From assembly GCA_036307305.1 (NCBI GenBank), contig JAXJXV010000002.1, forward strand, positions 153,268 to 217,267: a stretch of DNA of 64,000 nucleotides. Reading direction: 5' to 3'. Both the position numbers and the translations under genes were made by a program. Below the pieces are notes generated by a model. The model was not told the origin of the DNA. It saw nothing but the letters and a program-made list of their open reading frames with translations, and ran no database searches. Every line of letters begins with the position of its first letter. Position 1 is the first letter of the stretch. Source of the DNA: SIG607 sp036307305 (lineage in GTDB: Bacteria; Bacillota; Clostridia; Oscillospirales; Acutalibacteraceae). Shown here one piece after another: positions 7,858 to 16,040 of this stretch.

Positions 7858-8652
7858 ATGCGTTATGAAATTTTTTCAGATTCTAATAACCCTATACTAA
7901 ATATTATATCCATTGGCTATACTCAAAACCCACAAATTTCAAGGTATGGCCCCTCTTTCAGAGAACAATATATAATTCATTATTGTATTTCAGGAAAAGG
8001 TTATTTCAATAATACTCCCATAATAAAAGGACAGGGTTTTTTAATAACTCCTGATATGTTTCAGGAATATCATCCCGATACAAATACTCCTTGGGAATTT
8101 ATATGGATAATATCCGAAGATAAACGTATACATGATATCTTCAGCAAATTTAATGCAGATAGTAATACTATGGTTTTTAATTTTTTCCATTTTGAAAAGC
8201 TATATGATATAAAGAATTTTCTTATCAATTCAAAAAAGAATATATATTCTTCATATCTTTTACTTGAAATGTTTTTATCAATACTCAACGACAGCCTCAA
8301 TCCTTTAAACAACAAAGAAATTTACAACAGTTCTATATATTTCAAAGCAGCCATCAATTATATCAACACCAATATTAACGCATCGGTTAAGGAGCTTACT
8401 ATTTTTTTAGGAATCAGTCAACCATATCTATATAAAATATTTAAAGAAAAAACAGATCTTTCACCCAAACAGTATATAATAAACCAAAAACTAAAAAAAT
8501 CAAAAAAACTGCTGACAGACAGCGACCTTTCAATCACACAAATAGCAACCTCTATGGGATATGGTGATGTGCTTGATTTTTCTAAATTCTTTTCCAAAAG
8601 AATAGGCTGCTCCCCTCAGCAATTTCGCAAAAACAGAATTAGACCATTCTGA
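7858..8652 (+). CDS. AraC-family transcriptional regulator
   Basis: The 264-residue protein has an N-terminal cupin-like sensor domain (YIIHYCISGKGYF, GFLITPDMFQEYHPD at about 37-75) and a C-terminal double helix-turn-helix (ASVKELTIFLGISQPYLYKIF, then SITQIATSMGYGDVLDFSKFF and CSPQQFRKNR). It is divergent from the glycyl radical enzyme gene with a short shared promoter region, so it probably controls the glycyl radical enzyme-nucleoside hydrolase operon in response to a small, likely sugar-like, ligand. GAGGTG lies upstream of the ATG. Base composition is more AT-rich than in neighbouring housekeeping genes. Confidence 0.9.
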   Translation: MRYEIFSDSNNPILNIISIGYTQNPQISRYGPSFREQYIIHYCISGKGYFNNTPIIKGQGFLITPDMFQEYHPDTNTPWEFIWIISEDKRIHDIFSKFNADSNTMVFNFFHFEKLYDIKNFLINSKKNIYSSYLLLEMFLSILNDSLNPLNNKEIYNSSIYFKAAINYINTNINASVKELTIFLGISQPYLYKIFKEKTDLSPKQYIINQKLKKSKKLLTDSDLSITQIATSMGYGDVLDFSKFFSKRIGCSPQQFRKNRIRPF

Positions 8653-8673
8653 TTTTTTTAATATCAGTTTAAA

Positions 8674-8710
8674 AAACAGCAGACACTTCAATTCAAGGTG
8701 TCTGCTGTTT
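8674..8710. terminator. Bidirectional terminator between the AraC and MFS genes
   Basis: A 13-bp perfect stem (AAACAGCAGACAC / GTGTCTGCTGTTT) with a short loop sits between convergent genes, with A-runs on one side and T-runs on the other. Confidence 0.8.
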
Positions 8711-8719
8711 AACATCATA

Positions 8720-9991
8720 TTACATATTATTTTTTGATTCTTTTTTAAACGTTTTTAAATATGCTATCAGGAAAATAATAATCACAAGGCTTATAAGAGA
8801 AATCACTTGCTGCGCATATACGGTTATACCGAATATATGAAGACCTTTTCTTTGTATAAGAGAAACCAAAGGACTTACCGCAAGAGTAGCCAGAAAACCT
8901 GCCAGACCCGAAGCTGCCTGACTTATTGCAAGAGTATCTGCTCGTTTTTCTACAGGAGAATAATCAAAAACCATATTCATAAGCGAACTGTTGACACCTG
9001 CAATGGCTATTCCGTGGAATATGTAAAAAATAACCATCATTATTTTAGCATTAGAAGCAGTAGTTAAAATAAAGCAAACAAACTGTAATATCAGGAAATA
9101 AAAGCATTTCTGAAGCATCACAGCAAAAGAATTTTTGTCTGCATATCTTCCCCAAGGCTTTGAAGCCAATGCTCTCACAACACTGGTACACACAGACATA
9201 ATAGACATAAACGTAAGGCTTAATCCTAATTCGTTTAACTGATACGTACTGTAAAACGGAACCGATACGTAGTTAGCAACATTGTAAACCACAACAACAG
9301 CCGTCACCTTTAGAATTTGCTTATCATTTAAAATATCTCGTAGGTTCTCTTTAAGACGCTTACCTGTATTTTCAACAACTTCTTTTTCATCTGTAAGCAA
9401 CAAGGCAACCGTATGAAGCACAGTAAGAGCGAAAATCACAACAGCCGCTATTATAAAGGCTGTTTTTACTTTTCCCTGTTCAATATAGTGGTCTACAACC
9501 GCGCTCATAACAAGTGAGAAAACCATACCTATAATAAGAGAAACTATTTCCTTATTAGCAGTGAAGATTCCTCTTTGCGAGTCATCAATATGTGACATCA
9601 GCCAGTTGATTTTTTTAGGGTGGGCTATATTATAAATGAGATATGCAAGAACGATACATATAATAAATGCAACAGTTTTTACATTATCAGAAGCTCTAGA
9701 CAGCGGTATTATATACAATAGCATAAACAGCACTTGATTTATAATACTCAGCAAAACAACAAGCCGTTTCGAGTTTCTGTTGCCTATGGTTATAGATATC
9801 AACTGAAAAAGACAGCCAAGAGATATTATAGAAGAAAGTATACCTGTAAGACTGTCTGAAATACCAAGTTGTTTAGTTAATGTGGCAAGGAACGAATTTG
9901 AAACCAAAACAGAAATAAGATATTCAAAAGCGGCTTCAAGTATATACATAAATTTGTTCTTTTTTTCACTGTTTGATTTTATGTAATGCAT
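8720..9991 (-). CDS. MFS transporter
   Basis: About 423 residues with 11-12 hydrophobic segments and a charged central loop (EKEVVENTGKRLKENLRDILNDK near 210-232) give a major facilitator topology. Short features typical of the superfamily are seen, for example KPWGRYADKNS between helices. No substrate-specific motif is recognised. The ATG at 9991 is chosen because AGGGG lies 9 nt upstream; the longer frame to 10057 would start inside the promoter. It is convergent with the AraC gene, so membership in the same regulon is possible but unproven. Confidence 0.82.
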   Translation of the reverse strand: MHYIKSNSEKKNKFMYILEAAFEYLISVLVSNSFLATLTKQLGISDSLTGILSSIISLGCLFQLISITIGNRNSKRLVVLLSIINQVLFMLLYIIPLSRASDNVKTVAFIICIVLAYLIYNIAHPKKINWLMSHIDDSQRGIFTANKEIVSLIIGMVFSLVMSAVVDHYIEQGKVKTAFIIAAVVIFALTVLHTVALLLTDEKEVVENTGKRLKENLRDILNDKQILKVTAVVVVYNVANYVSVPFYSTYQLNELGLSLTFMSIMSVCTSVVRALASKPWGRYADKNSFAVMLQKCFYFLILQFVCFILTTASNAKIMMVIFYIFHGIAIAGVNSSLMNMVFDYSPVEKRADTLAISQAASGLAGFLATLAVSPLVSLIQRKGLHIFGITVYAQQVISLISLVIIIFLIAYLKTFKKESKNNM

Positions 9992-10016
9992 ATAATCAAC
10001 CCCTATCACAGCATTT

Positions 10017-10045
10017 AATATAGCACACATAGTTTTATATTTCAA
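10017..10045 (-). promoter_or_regulatory. Promoter of the MFS transporter gene
   Basis: TTGAAA, 17 nt, TATATT on the minus strand, 26 nt ahead of the chosen ATG. The -35 hexamer lies within the first copy of a 21-bp tandem duplication. Confidence 0.65.
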
Positions 10046-10080
10046 GCCAAAAAGCACCTATTTCAAGCCAAAAAGCACCG
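10039..10080. repeat. 21-bp tandem duplication upstream of the MFS gene
   Basis: Two adjacent 21-bp units, identical at 20 positions, begin at 10039 and 10060 (ATTTCAAGCCAAAAAGCACC, then T or G). The second copy runs directly into the remnant LacI frame, so the duplication sits on a recombination junction. Confidence 0.85.
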
Positions 10081-10084
10081 AATA

Positions 10085-10309
10085 AACGTACCTGACGATA
10101 TTTCGGTAATAGGAATAGATAATATTGTTACAGGTCAGTACGTGGATACAACCCTCACAACCATAGACACCTACCCCGAAGAAATTTGTGAAGTTGCTTG
10201 GAATTTACTTTTGAAGAAGATGAAAAATCCGTATTACAAAAGCACACAAAACATTGAAATTGTGGCAAAACTGATTGTTCGAGAAAGTGTAAAAAGCACA
10301 CGAAATTGA
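10085..10309 (+). pseudogene. LacI-family regulator, C-terminal remnant
   Basis: An open frame without a start codon encodes about 74 residues that follow the last quarter of LacI/GalR regulators: VPDDISVIGIDN, then T...DTYPEEICEVAWNLLL and LIVRESVK before a TGA. The DNA-binding and most of the ligand-binding domain are absent. The frame is intact within the fragment, so the truncation may be recent. It fills part of the 530-nt stretch between the MFS and isomerase genes and is interpreted as the scar of a deletion or rearrangement. Confidence 0.8.
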
Positions 10310-10335
10310 TGGACAATACAGAACGGATAAAAAAA

Positions 10336-10360
10336 GCTTGACCGTTTGGTCAAGCCTTTT
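10336..10360. terminator. Terminator, copy of the spoVAC terminator
   Basis: A GCTTGACC / GGTCAAGC stem with a GTTT loop is flanked by A- and T-runs. It is nearly identical to the hairpin at 11439-11460 downstream of the intact spoVAC and belongs to the same duplicated segment. Confidence 0.75.
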
Positions 10361-10363
10361 TCG

Positions 10364-10510
10364 TTAAAACAATGTTGTTATCCAATACACAACCCCATAA
10401 ATCACGCTTGCAATTGTGCCGTACACAATAACAGGTCCTGCGATTTTGAACATATTAGCACCAACACCGAGGACAAAGCCCTCTGATGCTGTCAATTTAG
10501 GACTCACCAT
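10364..10510 (-). pseudogene. spoVAC 3' fragment (partial duplicate)
   Basis: Forty-eight codons on the minus strand reproduce the C-terminus of SpoVAC (EGFVLGVGANMFKIAGPVIV, then YGTIASVIYGVVYWITTL) and differ only slightly from the intact gene at 11468-11911. Homology ends at about 10507, where VSPKLTAS replaces VSPAIEFKK. The copy includes the terminator behind it. It is too short to form the membrane channel component and is read as a duplication or rearrangement scar. Confidence 0.8.
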
Positions 10511-10524
10511 TTTTGAAAAAAATA

Positions 10525-10553
10525 TTTACATTAAATCGGTGATGCAGTATAAT
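10525..10553 (+). promoter_or_regulatory. Promoter of the isomerase-like gene
   Basis: TTTACA, 17 nt, TATAAT, with the start codon 35 nt downstream and GGGG as ribosome binding site. It begins 15 nt after the end of the spoVAC fragment. Confidence 0.75.
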
Positions 10554-10588
10554 AAAATAAAAGACACTAAAAAAGGGGCGTAACAATT

Positions 10589-11431
10589 ATGTGGAAACAA
10601 AAAATAGGTATTTCTATTGGGAATGATTATAATATCCCAACTGTCGATGTAGTTAAAATGGTAAAGAGAGTTGGATTTGACGCAATCTCTCCTGTTTGGA
10701 AAACGAATGGTGATTTATTTGAAATCGTAAAGGCCGCAAAGGAAAGCGGATTATGTATCCAGTCGCTGCACGCACCTTTTGGGAAAGCTGCAGATATGTG
10801 GAGCAATGACGCTGCTTTATATGCACCTGCAAAAGCTGAATTACTGTCTGCCTTAGATGCTTGTGTGCAATTTAATATTCCTGTTTTGGTTGTTCATACT
10901 TGGATAGGCTTTGATTACATATTCGATGCTATGTCATTAGACTATAGAAATTTTGACGAAATTGTATCTTATGCCGAAAAGTACAGTATAAAAATTGCCT
11001 TTGAAAACACAGAGGGAGAAGAATATCTTTTTGCATTAATGGAGCATTTTAAAAATACTGATACTGTTGGCTTCTGTTGGGATTCGGGACATGAAATGTG
11101 CTATAATCACTCACAGGACTTATTGTCAAAATATGGGGACCATCTTATTATGACACACATTAATGACAATCTTGGAATCAGCAGGTTCGACGGAAAAACT
11201 TTTTGGACAGATGATCTGCATTTACTTCCCTTTGATGGCATTTCCGATTGGAATTATAACATTGACCGACTTAAAAAATCTCAGCATATGGATATCTTGA
11301 ATTTTGAATTAAATATAAATTCTAAACCTGAGCGACATGAAAACGATGCTTACGGACAAATGACCCTTGAACAATATTTTACCGAAGCATATAAAAGAGC
11401 GTGCAAAATAGCATATAAATATTCTAAATAA
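10589..11431 (+). CDS. Sugar phosphate isomerase/epimerase-like TIM-barrel protein
   Basis: The 280-residue protein matches the xylose isomerase-like TIM-barrel (AP endonuclease family 2) fold: LHAPFGKA at about 68-75, VVHTWIGF at 102-109, IAFENTEGEEY at 133-143, GFCWDSGHEMCY at 160-171 and MTHINDN at 189-195 supply the His, Glu and Asp residues that bind the divalent metal. The family includes sugar epimerases and isomerases (inositol, tagatose, hydroxypyruvate); the substrate is not predictable here. It stands alone between two copies of a spoVAC terminator region, on the opposite strand to its neighbours, and may have been inserted between them. Confidence 0.82.
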   Translation: MWKQKIGISIGNDYNIPTVDVVKMVKRVGFDAISPVWKTNGDLFEIVKAAKESGLCIQSLHAPFGKAADMWSNDAALYAPAKAELLSALDACVQFNIPVLVVHTWIGFDYIFDAMSLDYRNFDEIVSYAEKYSIKIAFENTEGEEYLFALMEHFKNTDTVGFCWDSGHEMCYNHSQDLLSKYGDHLIMTHINDNLGISRFDGKTFWTDDLHLLPFDGISDWNYNIDRLKKSQHMDILNFELNINSKPERHENDAYGQMTLEQYFTEAYKRACKIAYKYSK

Positions 11432-11438
11432 CATTAAA

Positions 11439-11465
11439 GGCTTGACCAATTGGTCAAGCCTTTTT
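11439..11465. terminator. Bidirectional terminator between the isomerase gene and spoVAC
   Basis: A GGCTTGACC / GGTCAAGCC stem with an AATT centre, A-run on one side and T-run on the other, serves both convergent genes. It is duplicated at 10336-10355. Confidence 0.85.
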
Positions 11466-11467
11466 CA

Positions 11468-11911
11468 TTACAACAACGTCGTTATCCAATAAACAACCCC
11501 ATAAATAACACTAGCGATAGTTCCATAAACGATTACAGGTCCTGCGATTTTGAACATATTAGCGCCAACGCCGAGGACAAATCCTTCTTTTTTGAACTCT
11601 ATCGCCGGTGAAACCACTGAATTTGCAAAGCCTGTTATTGGCACCAACGTACCTGCTCCTGCAACCTTTGCAATATTGTCGAATACCTTAAGACCGGTCA
11701 GCAGAGCCGCTAAAAATATCAGCGTTACCGAAGCTAACATTCTTGAGTTTTCTTCTCCTATATTTAATTTCTGATATATCTGAAAAAATGCTTCGCCTAA
11801 CGAACAAATAAATCCACCAAACAAAAACGCCATAATACAGTTTTTCAAATGCTTTGACGGTGGGGATGCTTTTTTCACCATTTGGGAATAATCTTTTGAA
11901 CTTATATCCAT
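11468..11911 (-). CDS. spoVAC: Stage V sporulation protein AC
   Basis: The 147-residue membrane protein carries the SpoVAC core: LFGGFICSLGEAFF at about residues 30-43, LIFLAALLTGL, GAGTLVPITGFANSVVSPAI at 85-104 and GVGANMFKIAGPVIVYG. SpoVAC forms part of the spore inner-membrane channel that moves dipicolinic acid. In most Clostridia it is followed directly by spoVAD and spoVAE; here a terminator follows, and spoVAD lies 6.7 kb away and truncated, so the operon is broken. GGAG lies 9 nt before the ATG but inside the 3' arm of the upstream hairpin. Confidence 0.92.
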   Translation of the reverse strand: MDISSKDYSQMVKKASPPSKHLKNCIMAFLFGGFICSLGEAFFQIYQKLNIGEENSRMLASVTLIFLAALLTGLKVFDNIAKVAGAGTLVPITGFANSVVSPAIEFKKEGFVLGVGANMFKIAGPVIVYGTIASVIYGVVYWITTLL

Positions 11912-11915
11912 AATA

Positions 11916-11954
11916 AAAAACTCCTTTGCTTATATTTTAAGCAAAAGAGTTTTT
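11916..11954 (-). terminator. Terminator of the SGNH hydrolase gene overlapping the spoVAC ribosome binding site
   Basis: A stem of about 17 bp with one G-U pair (minus strand AAAAACTCTTTTGCTTA pairing with TAAGCAAAGGAGTTTTT) is followed by T-rich DNA. The GGAG of spoVAC is in the 3' arm and would be masked when the stem forms in a read-through transcript. Confidence 0.7.
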
Positions 11955-11960
11955 ATTATA

Positions 11961-13034
11961 CTAACGTTTTAGAATTTCTCCTATCACAGCGCCGATATAT
12001 TCAGCCATTCTAGAAGCGCCCAAATCATTAGGATGACAGCCGTCTGCTGTATAATCCATTCTGTCGCCACCGACAAAAAACGCATTACCATCAATAAAAT
12101 AAATGTTTTTATCTCCGTTTTCACGCGCAGTCAGGTAGTTTTTCATAATTACGTCCTTGCGAACAAGAGCCTTTTCTTCTGTATGCGTTTTTGCATCGGG
12201 CTTTGTCACAAAAATAATAGGAAGCTCAGGCTTTGCTTTTCTGATAATTTCATAAAACGCGTAATGGGTATTTTTTAAATGTTGGACATCCGGCGCGTTA
12301 TGGTCATAGTCTAAAACAAACACTGACATATCTATACCCGCAAAATATTCCGCGAGAGTAGATTCACCCTTAGCACTGCCCGAAAAGCCAAAATTCAGAA
12401 TATCCGTATTAAGCATTCTGCCGATTCTGTTTACGTACGTAGTACCTGGGCGAGAAGCGGCAAAGCCGTGGGTTATGGAAGAACCGTAGAAAGCTACAGG
12501 CTTTTCATACTTATATGGATAGGGTTCTTTTAAAGTTGCTTTTTCTTCAAGAGCAACTTCCAAATCAATAACGTGATTACCTATAGGAAAGTAAATTGTA
12601 ATACAGCGCACAGCGTTGTCATCAAAATACTTAATACCCTCATATCCGTCAAAACCGTCTTTTGCAGGATAATAACTGCCTTTATAAGTATCGGTGCCGT
12701 CCTCGTCAACATAAATATCAAAGCCTGTTTCGGCGAGACGTGTTACGTGGGGACTCGGTAACACGTGACGATTAAACTTAGCTCTTATACCAACGCATTT
12801 AGAATCAGTGCAAAAACGTACTCTGACCCCTGTACTGCAGACAGCATGTGCTTTTATACCTGGCGCCTTTTCCGCAATTTCTGCAGGAACACGTCTGTAA
12901 CCCTCGCTTAAATCCGCAAGTCCGTAAATTTTAAATGGTGCTTTTTTCACGTTATAAAACTTAAGGTTTTCGTCCTTTATATCAAGACCTTCACGTGCAT
13001 AGCCGCTCCATATTTCTCCTATTTCAACCTGCAT
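11961..13034 (-). CDS. SGNH/GDSL-family hydrolase with N-terminal beta-sandwich domain
   Basis: The protein (357 residues) has an N-terminal all-beta domain (about 1-170) and a C-terminal SGNH esterase domain. All four catalytic blocks are visible: GSSITHG (nucleophile Ser, block I), FGFSGSAKGE (block II Gly), DYDHNAP (block III Asn) and DGCHPND (block V Asp and His). No signal peptide is seen, so it should act in the cytosol. Two-domain enzymes of this kind are deacetylases or esterases on sugars or small molecules. It starts 2 nt after the galU stop codon, so the genes are cotranscribed, suggesting acylated-sugar or envelope polysaccharide metabolism. Confidence 0.85.
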   Translation of the reverse strand: MQVEIGEIWSGYAREGLDIKDENLKFYNVKKAPFKIYGLADLSEGYRRVPAEIAEKAPGIKAHAVCSTGVRVRFCTDSKCVGIRAKFNRHVLPSPHVTRLAETGFDIYVDEDGTDTYKGSYYPAKDGFDGYEGIKYFDDNAVRCITIYFPIGNHVIDLEVALEEKATLKEPYPYKYEKPVAFYGSSITHGFAASRPGTTYVNRIGRMLNTDILNFGFSGSAKGESTLAEYFAGIDMSVFVLDYDHNAPDVQHLKNTHYAFYEIIRKAKPELPIIFVTKPDAKTHTEEKALVRKDVIMKNYLTARENGDKNIYFIDGNAFFVGGDRMDYTADGCHPNDLGASRMAEYIGAVIGEILKR

Positions 13035-13036
13035 GA

Positions 13037-13906
13037 TTATAGTTCCTTTGCTATTTCCTTTATATAGCTTCTGAATTCTTCACCGATTTCCTTATGATTA
13101 AGGGCAATCTCTACGTTAGCTTTCATAATACCAAGCTTATTTCCCATATCATAACGAATTCCTGTAAAGTCAACGCCTACCATACCCTCTTTTGCTGCAA
13201 TTTCACGCATGGCATCGGTAAGCTGAAGTTCTCCACCTGCACCATAAGGTATACAGGAAAGAATCTCGAATATATCGGGGGTAAGTACGCATCTGCCAAG
13301 GATAGCAAAGTTTGAGAAAATTTCCTCTTCCTTAGGCTTTTCAATCATATCAGAAACGCTGTAAACGTTTTCTTCAAGTTTATCAACCTTTAGAGAACAA
13401 TATTTCTTAACAAGCTCGGTAGGAACCTCTTTTATACAAACAGCGCATTTTGAATATTTCTCAGTTGCGCAACAAAGCTGTGCTATAGCAGGGTCCTCAC
13501 CGATAATAACGTCGTCGCCGTAAAGCACCGCAAAGGGTTCGTTACCAACGAATTCCTTTGCCTGAAGCACGGCGTGTCCAAGCCCCTTTGTTTCCTTTTG
13601 GCGAATATAATAAATATTAGCAAGAGATGCAAGAGCTGCAAGTTCATCAGCCACTTCGCCTTTCCCATGCTTTCTCAAATGGTCCTCAAGCTCATAAGAG
13701 TGGTCAAAATGGTCTTCAATAACACCTTTACCACGGTTAGTAATAATTAAAATATCAGTTATACCTGCTTTAACAGCCTCTTCAACGATATACTGAATAG
13801 CAGGTTTATCCACAATATTCAGCATTTCCTTAGGGCAGGATTTTGACGCAGGTAAAACTCTTGTTCCAAGACCTGCGGCCGGAATAATAGCTTTTCTGAT
13901 TTTCAT
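13037..13906 (-). CDS. galU: UTP-glucose-1-phosphate uridylyltransferase
   Basis: GalU makes UDP-glucose for surface polysaccharides. The 289-residue protein has the nucleotidyltransferase signature KAIIPAAGLGTRVLPASKSCPKEML at the N-terminus (key residues GxGTR and the SCPKEM lysine), followed by IQYIVEEAVKAGI, FAVLYGDDVI, MIEKP and GGELQLTDA, all typical of bacterial GalU. The ATG at 13906 is preferred to the TTG one codon earlier because GAGGTG is correctly spaced. It is the first gene of a two-gene operon behind a TTGAAA-N17-TATAAT promoter. Confidence 0.95.
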   Translation of the reverse strand: MKIRKAIIPAAGLGTRVLPASKSCPKEMLNIVDKPAIQYIVEEAVKAGITDILIITNRGKGVIEDHFDHSYELEDHLRKHGKGEVADELAALASLANIYYIRQKETKGLGHAVLQAKEFVGNEPFAVLYGDDVIIGEDPAIAQLCCATEKYSKCAVCIKEVPTELVKKYCSLKVDKLEENVYSVSDMIEKPKEEEIFSNFAILGRCVLTPDIFEILSCIPYGAGGELQLTDAMREIAAKEGMVGVDFTGIRYDMGNKLGIMKANVEIALNHKEIGEEFRSYIKEIAKEL

Positions 13907-13925
13907 CAAATCACCTCTTTAAGTC

Positions 13926-13954
13926 ATTATACCATAATCAAAGCTTTTTTTCAA
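13926..13954 (-). promoter_or_regulatory. Promoter of the galU operon
   Basis: TTGAAA, 17 nt, TATAAT on the minus strand, placed between the terminator of the nucleoside transporter operon and galU. Confidence 0.75.
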
Positions 13955-13957
13955 TAA

Positions 13958-13981
13958 AAAAGCACAGTTACCTGTGCTTTC
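13958..13981 (-). terminator. Terminator of the purine salvage operon
   Basis: An AAAGCACAGG-type stem (AAGCACAG / CTGTGCTT) followed on the minus strand by TTTTTTATTG, immediately behind the last permease gene. Confidence 0.8.
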
Positions 13982-13989
13982 TTATTTTT

Positions 13990-14940
13990 TCATCGTTCTT
14001 CTCGGAAATAGTTAAGTCCCAAGCTTTCAGGCGGCTGATTCTTTTTACGGCTTCTCATACTTGTAAAAATAAGAACGACTATTGTTACGATATACGGAAG
14101 CATTTTAAAAAGTTCTTTACCCGCAAAGCTGACGCCAGTAATATAGCTACTTGCAATATACAAAGCGCCGAAAACAAGAGAACCAAATATAGCAAGGTTA
14201 GGCTTCCACACAGTAAAGATTACAAGCGCAACAGCAAGCCAACCAATATCGTCAATAACGTATTCCCAGTTACCGTTAAGATAGTCCATTATAAAGGACA
14301 GACCGCCAAATCCCGCAATACCGCATCCTATACAGGTAGCCCCGTATCTGTAGCGTACAACGTTAATACCTGCCGCGTCGGCTGTTGCAGGGTTTTCACC
14401 AACTGCGCGCAAATGGAGTCCAAGACGTGTTTTATTAAGTATAAGAGTGGTCACTATTGCAACGATAATTGCAAGATAAACAAGTATACCGTGTGACAGA
14501 AAAACTCTGCCAAACCAACCGAGCTTATCGGCAATAGGTAAATGAGCTTTAAAATACAAAGCGCCTCTGATATACTCACTGCCCGTTTTATCAATCATAT
14601 AGTCGGAAATACCAACGCCAAGGGTGGTAAGCGCAAGACCTGTAACGTTTTGATTTGCTCTCAGTGTTACCGTAAGGAAGCTGAAAATAAGTCCCATAAG
14701 AGCACCGCCGATAAAGGTGGCTACCATAGGAATTATAACAGCCAAAACGGGATTTTCTCCACCGCCGACAAAGTTTTTCAAATAAAGATACTCAGCAAAA
14801 CAGCCACAGGAAGCACCGACACACATTACACCCGGAAGACCAAGATTAAGGTGTCCTGATTTTTCGGTAATGGTCTCGCCCGTAGAGCCGAAAAGAAGCG
14901 TCATACCAAGTCTTATAGCACTAACTATAAAAGCAACCAT
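13990..14940 (-). CDS. nupQ: Nucleoside ABC transporter permease, second subunit
   Basis: This 316-residue protein has eight or more hydrophobic segments and the motifs of the BPD-transporter-2/YufQ permease family: GETITEKSGHLNLGLPG near the N-terminus and LHLRAVGENPATADAAGI in the cytoplasmic coupling loop at about 175-192. It pairs with the upstream permease to form the membrane channel of a BMP-type nucleoside importer. Its ATG overlaps the stop codon of the upstream gene by one base (TGATG) with GGAGG 7 nt ahead, so translation is coupled. It is the last gene of the xpt operon. Confidence 0.88.
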   Translation of the reverse strand: MVAFIVSAIRLGMTLLFGSTGETITEKSGHLNLGLPGVMCVGASCGCFAEYLYLKNFVGGGENPVLAVIIPMVATFIGGALMGLIFSFLTVTLRANQNVTGLALTTLGVGISDYMIDKTGSEYIRGALYFKAHLPIADKLGWFGRVFLSHGILVYLAIIVAIVTTLILNKTRLGLHLRAVGENPATADAAGINVVRYRYGATCIGCGIAGFGGLSFIMDYLNGNWEYVIDDIGWLAVALVIFTVWKPNLAIFGSLVFGALYIASSYITGVSFAGKELFKMLPYIVTIVVLIFTSMRSRKKNQPPESLGLNYFREER

Positions 14941-16040
14941 CAATCTTCCTCCTTTGCTTGTTTTGTTAAGACAATCTTATAACGAAGGAAAAATTCGCAA
15001 CCGATTACAAAGAGAAGTATAATACCCGTTACGATATCTGAAATCGTACTGGGGATTCTGAAATCGGTGGAAACCTGCTGTGTTCCTCTGTCAAGGAATA
15101 CAATAAGGAAAGACGTAAATATCATAAATACAGGATTGAATTTCGCAAGCCACGAAACCATAATTGCCGTAAAGCCTCTCCCATCAACAGTGGTAGTGCT
15201 TATGGTATGATTAGTGCCTCCAACAAGCAACAGTCCCGCAATTCCGCAAATAGCACCCGACACAACAAGGGTACGGATAATAACCTTTTTAACTCCGATA
15301 CCGATATATTTTGCGGTATTTTCACTTTCACCCACAACGGAAATCTCATATCCCTGTTTAGAATATTTAAGATAAATATAACTAACTACTGTTAGAACAG
15401 CCACAATAATTATATTAAGCAAAAACTGATATTTTCCTATAACAGGCAGACCATACTGAGGCATAGGGGTAAGTACACCCGAACCGTCTTTAACGAAAAC
15501 CTTTAAGAAGTATGCTACAAGCTGAATTGCAACATAGTTCATCATAAGGGTGAACAGCGTTTCATTAGTGTTCCATACAGCCTTGAATATTGCAGGAAGC
15601 ACCGCCCATATAATACCTGCAAGAATACTTGCGGCAACCATTACTAAAATCAGTACGCCAAGCGGCATTTTATCGCCCAAAAACATCATTACGGCAACGG
15701 TTGCTAAACCGCCAACCAAAACCTGTCCCTCTGCACCGCAGTTCCAAAAGCGCATCTTAAACGCAGGAGTAACGGCAAGAGATATACAAAGAAGTATCGC
15801 TACGCCCTGAAGCATATTCCATATTCTTCTTTCAGTACCGAACACGCCCTGTACCATTGAGCCGTAAACTGCAAAAGGATTCTCACCTGTTAGAAGCATT
15901 ATAATGACACCCGACAAAACAAGGGCTAAGGTGATAGCCGCTGCGCGAATCAGAACGCCGTAATACCACGGAAGAGCATCTCTGCCTCGGTTAACAATAT
16001 GGAAAAGTGGAGTTTTTATTTTCTGAACTTTATTATCCAT
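14940..16040 (-). CDS. nupP: Nucleoside ABC transporter permease, first subunit
   Basis: The 366-residue permease of the YufP/BPD-transporter-2 family shows about ten membrane segments, the FKMRFWNCGAEGQVLVGG signature at about 92-109, TNETLFTLMMNYVA and the coupling-loop motif VVGESENTAKYIGI. It forms the import channel with the downstream permease and is energised by the upstream ATPase. The ATG overlaps the previous stop by one base (TAATG), and GGAGG is well spaced, indicating tight coupling within the operon. Confidence 0.88.
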   Translation of the reverse strand: MDNKVQKIKTPLFHIVNRGRDALPWYYGVLIRAAAITLALVLSGVIIMLLTGENPFAVYGSMVQGVFGTERRIWNMLQGVAILLCISLAVTPAFKMRFWNCGAEGQVLVGGLATVAVMMFLGDKMPLGVLILVMVAASILAGIIWAVLPAIFKAVWNTNETLFTLMMNYVAIQLVAYFLKVFVKDGSGVLTPMPQYGLPVIGKYQFLLNIIIVAVLTVVSYIYLKYSKQGYEISVVGESENTAKYIGIGVKKVIIRTLVVSGAICGIAGLLLVGGTNHTISTTTVDGRGFTAIMVSWLAKFNPVFMIFTSFLIVFLDRGTQQVSTDFRIPSTISDIVTGIILLFVIGCEFFLRYKIVLTKQAKEED

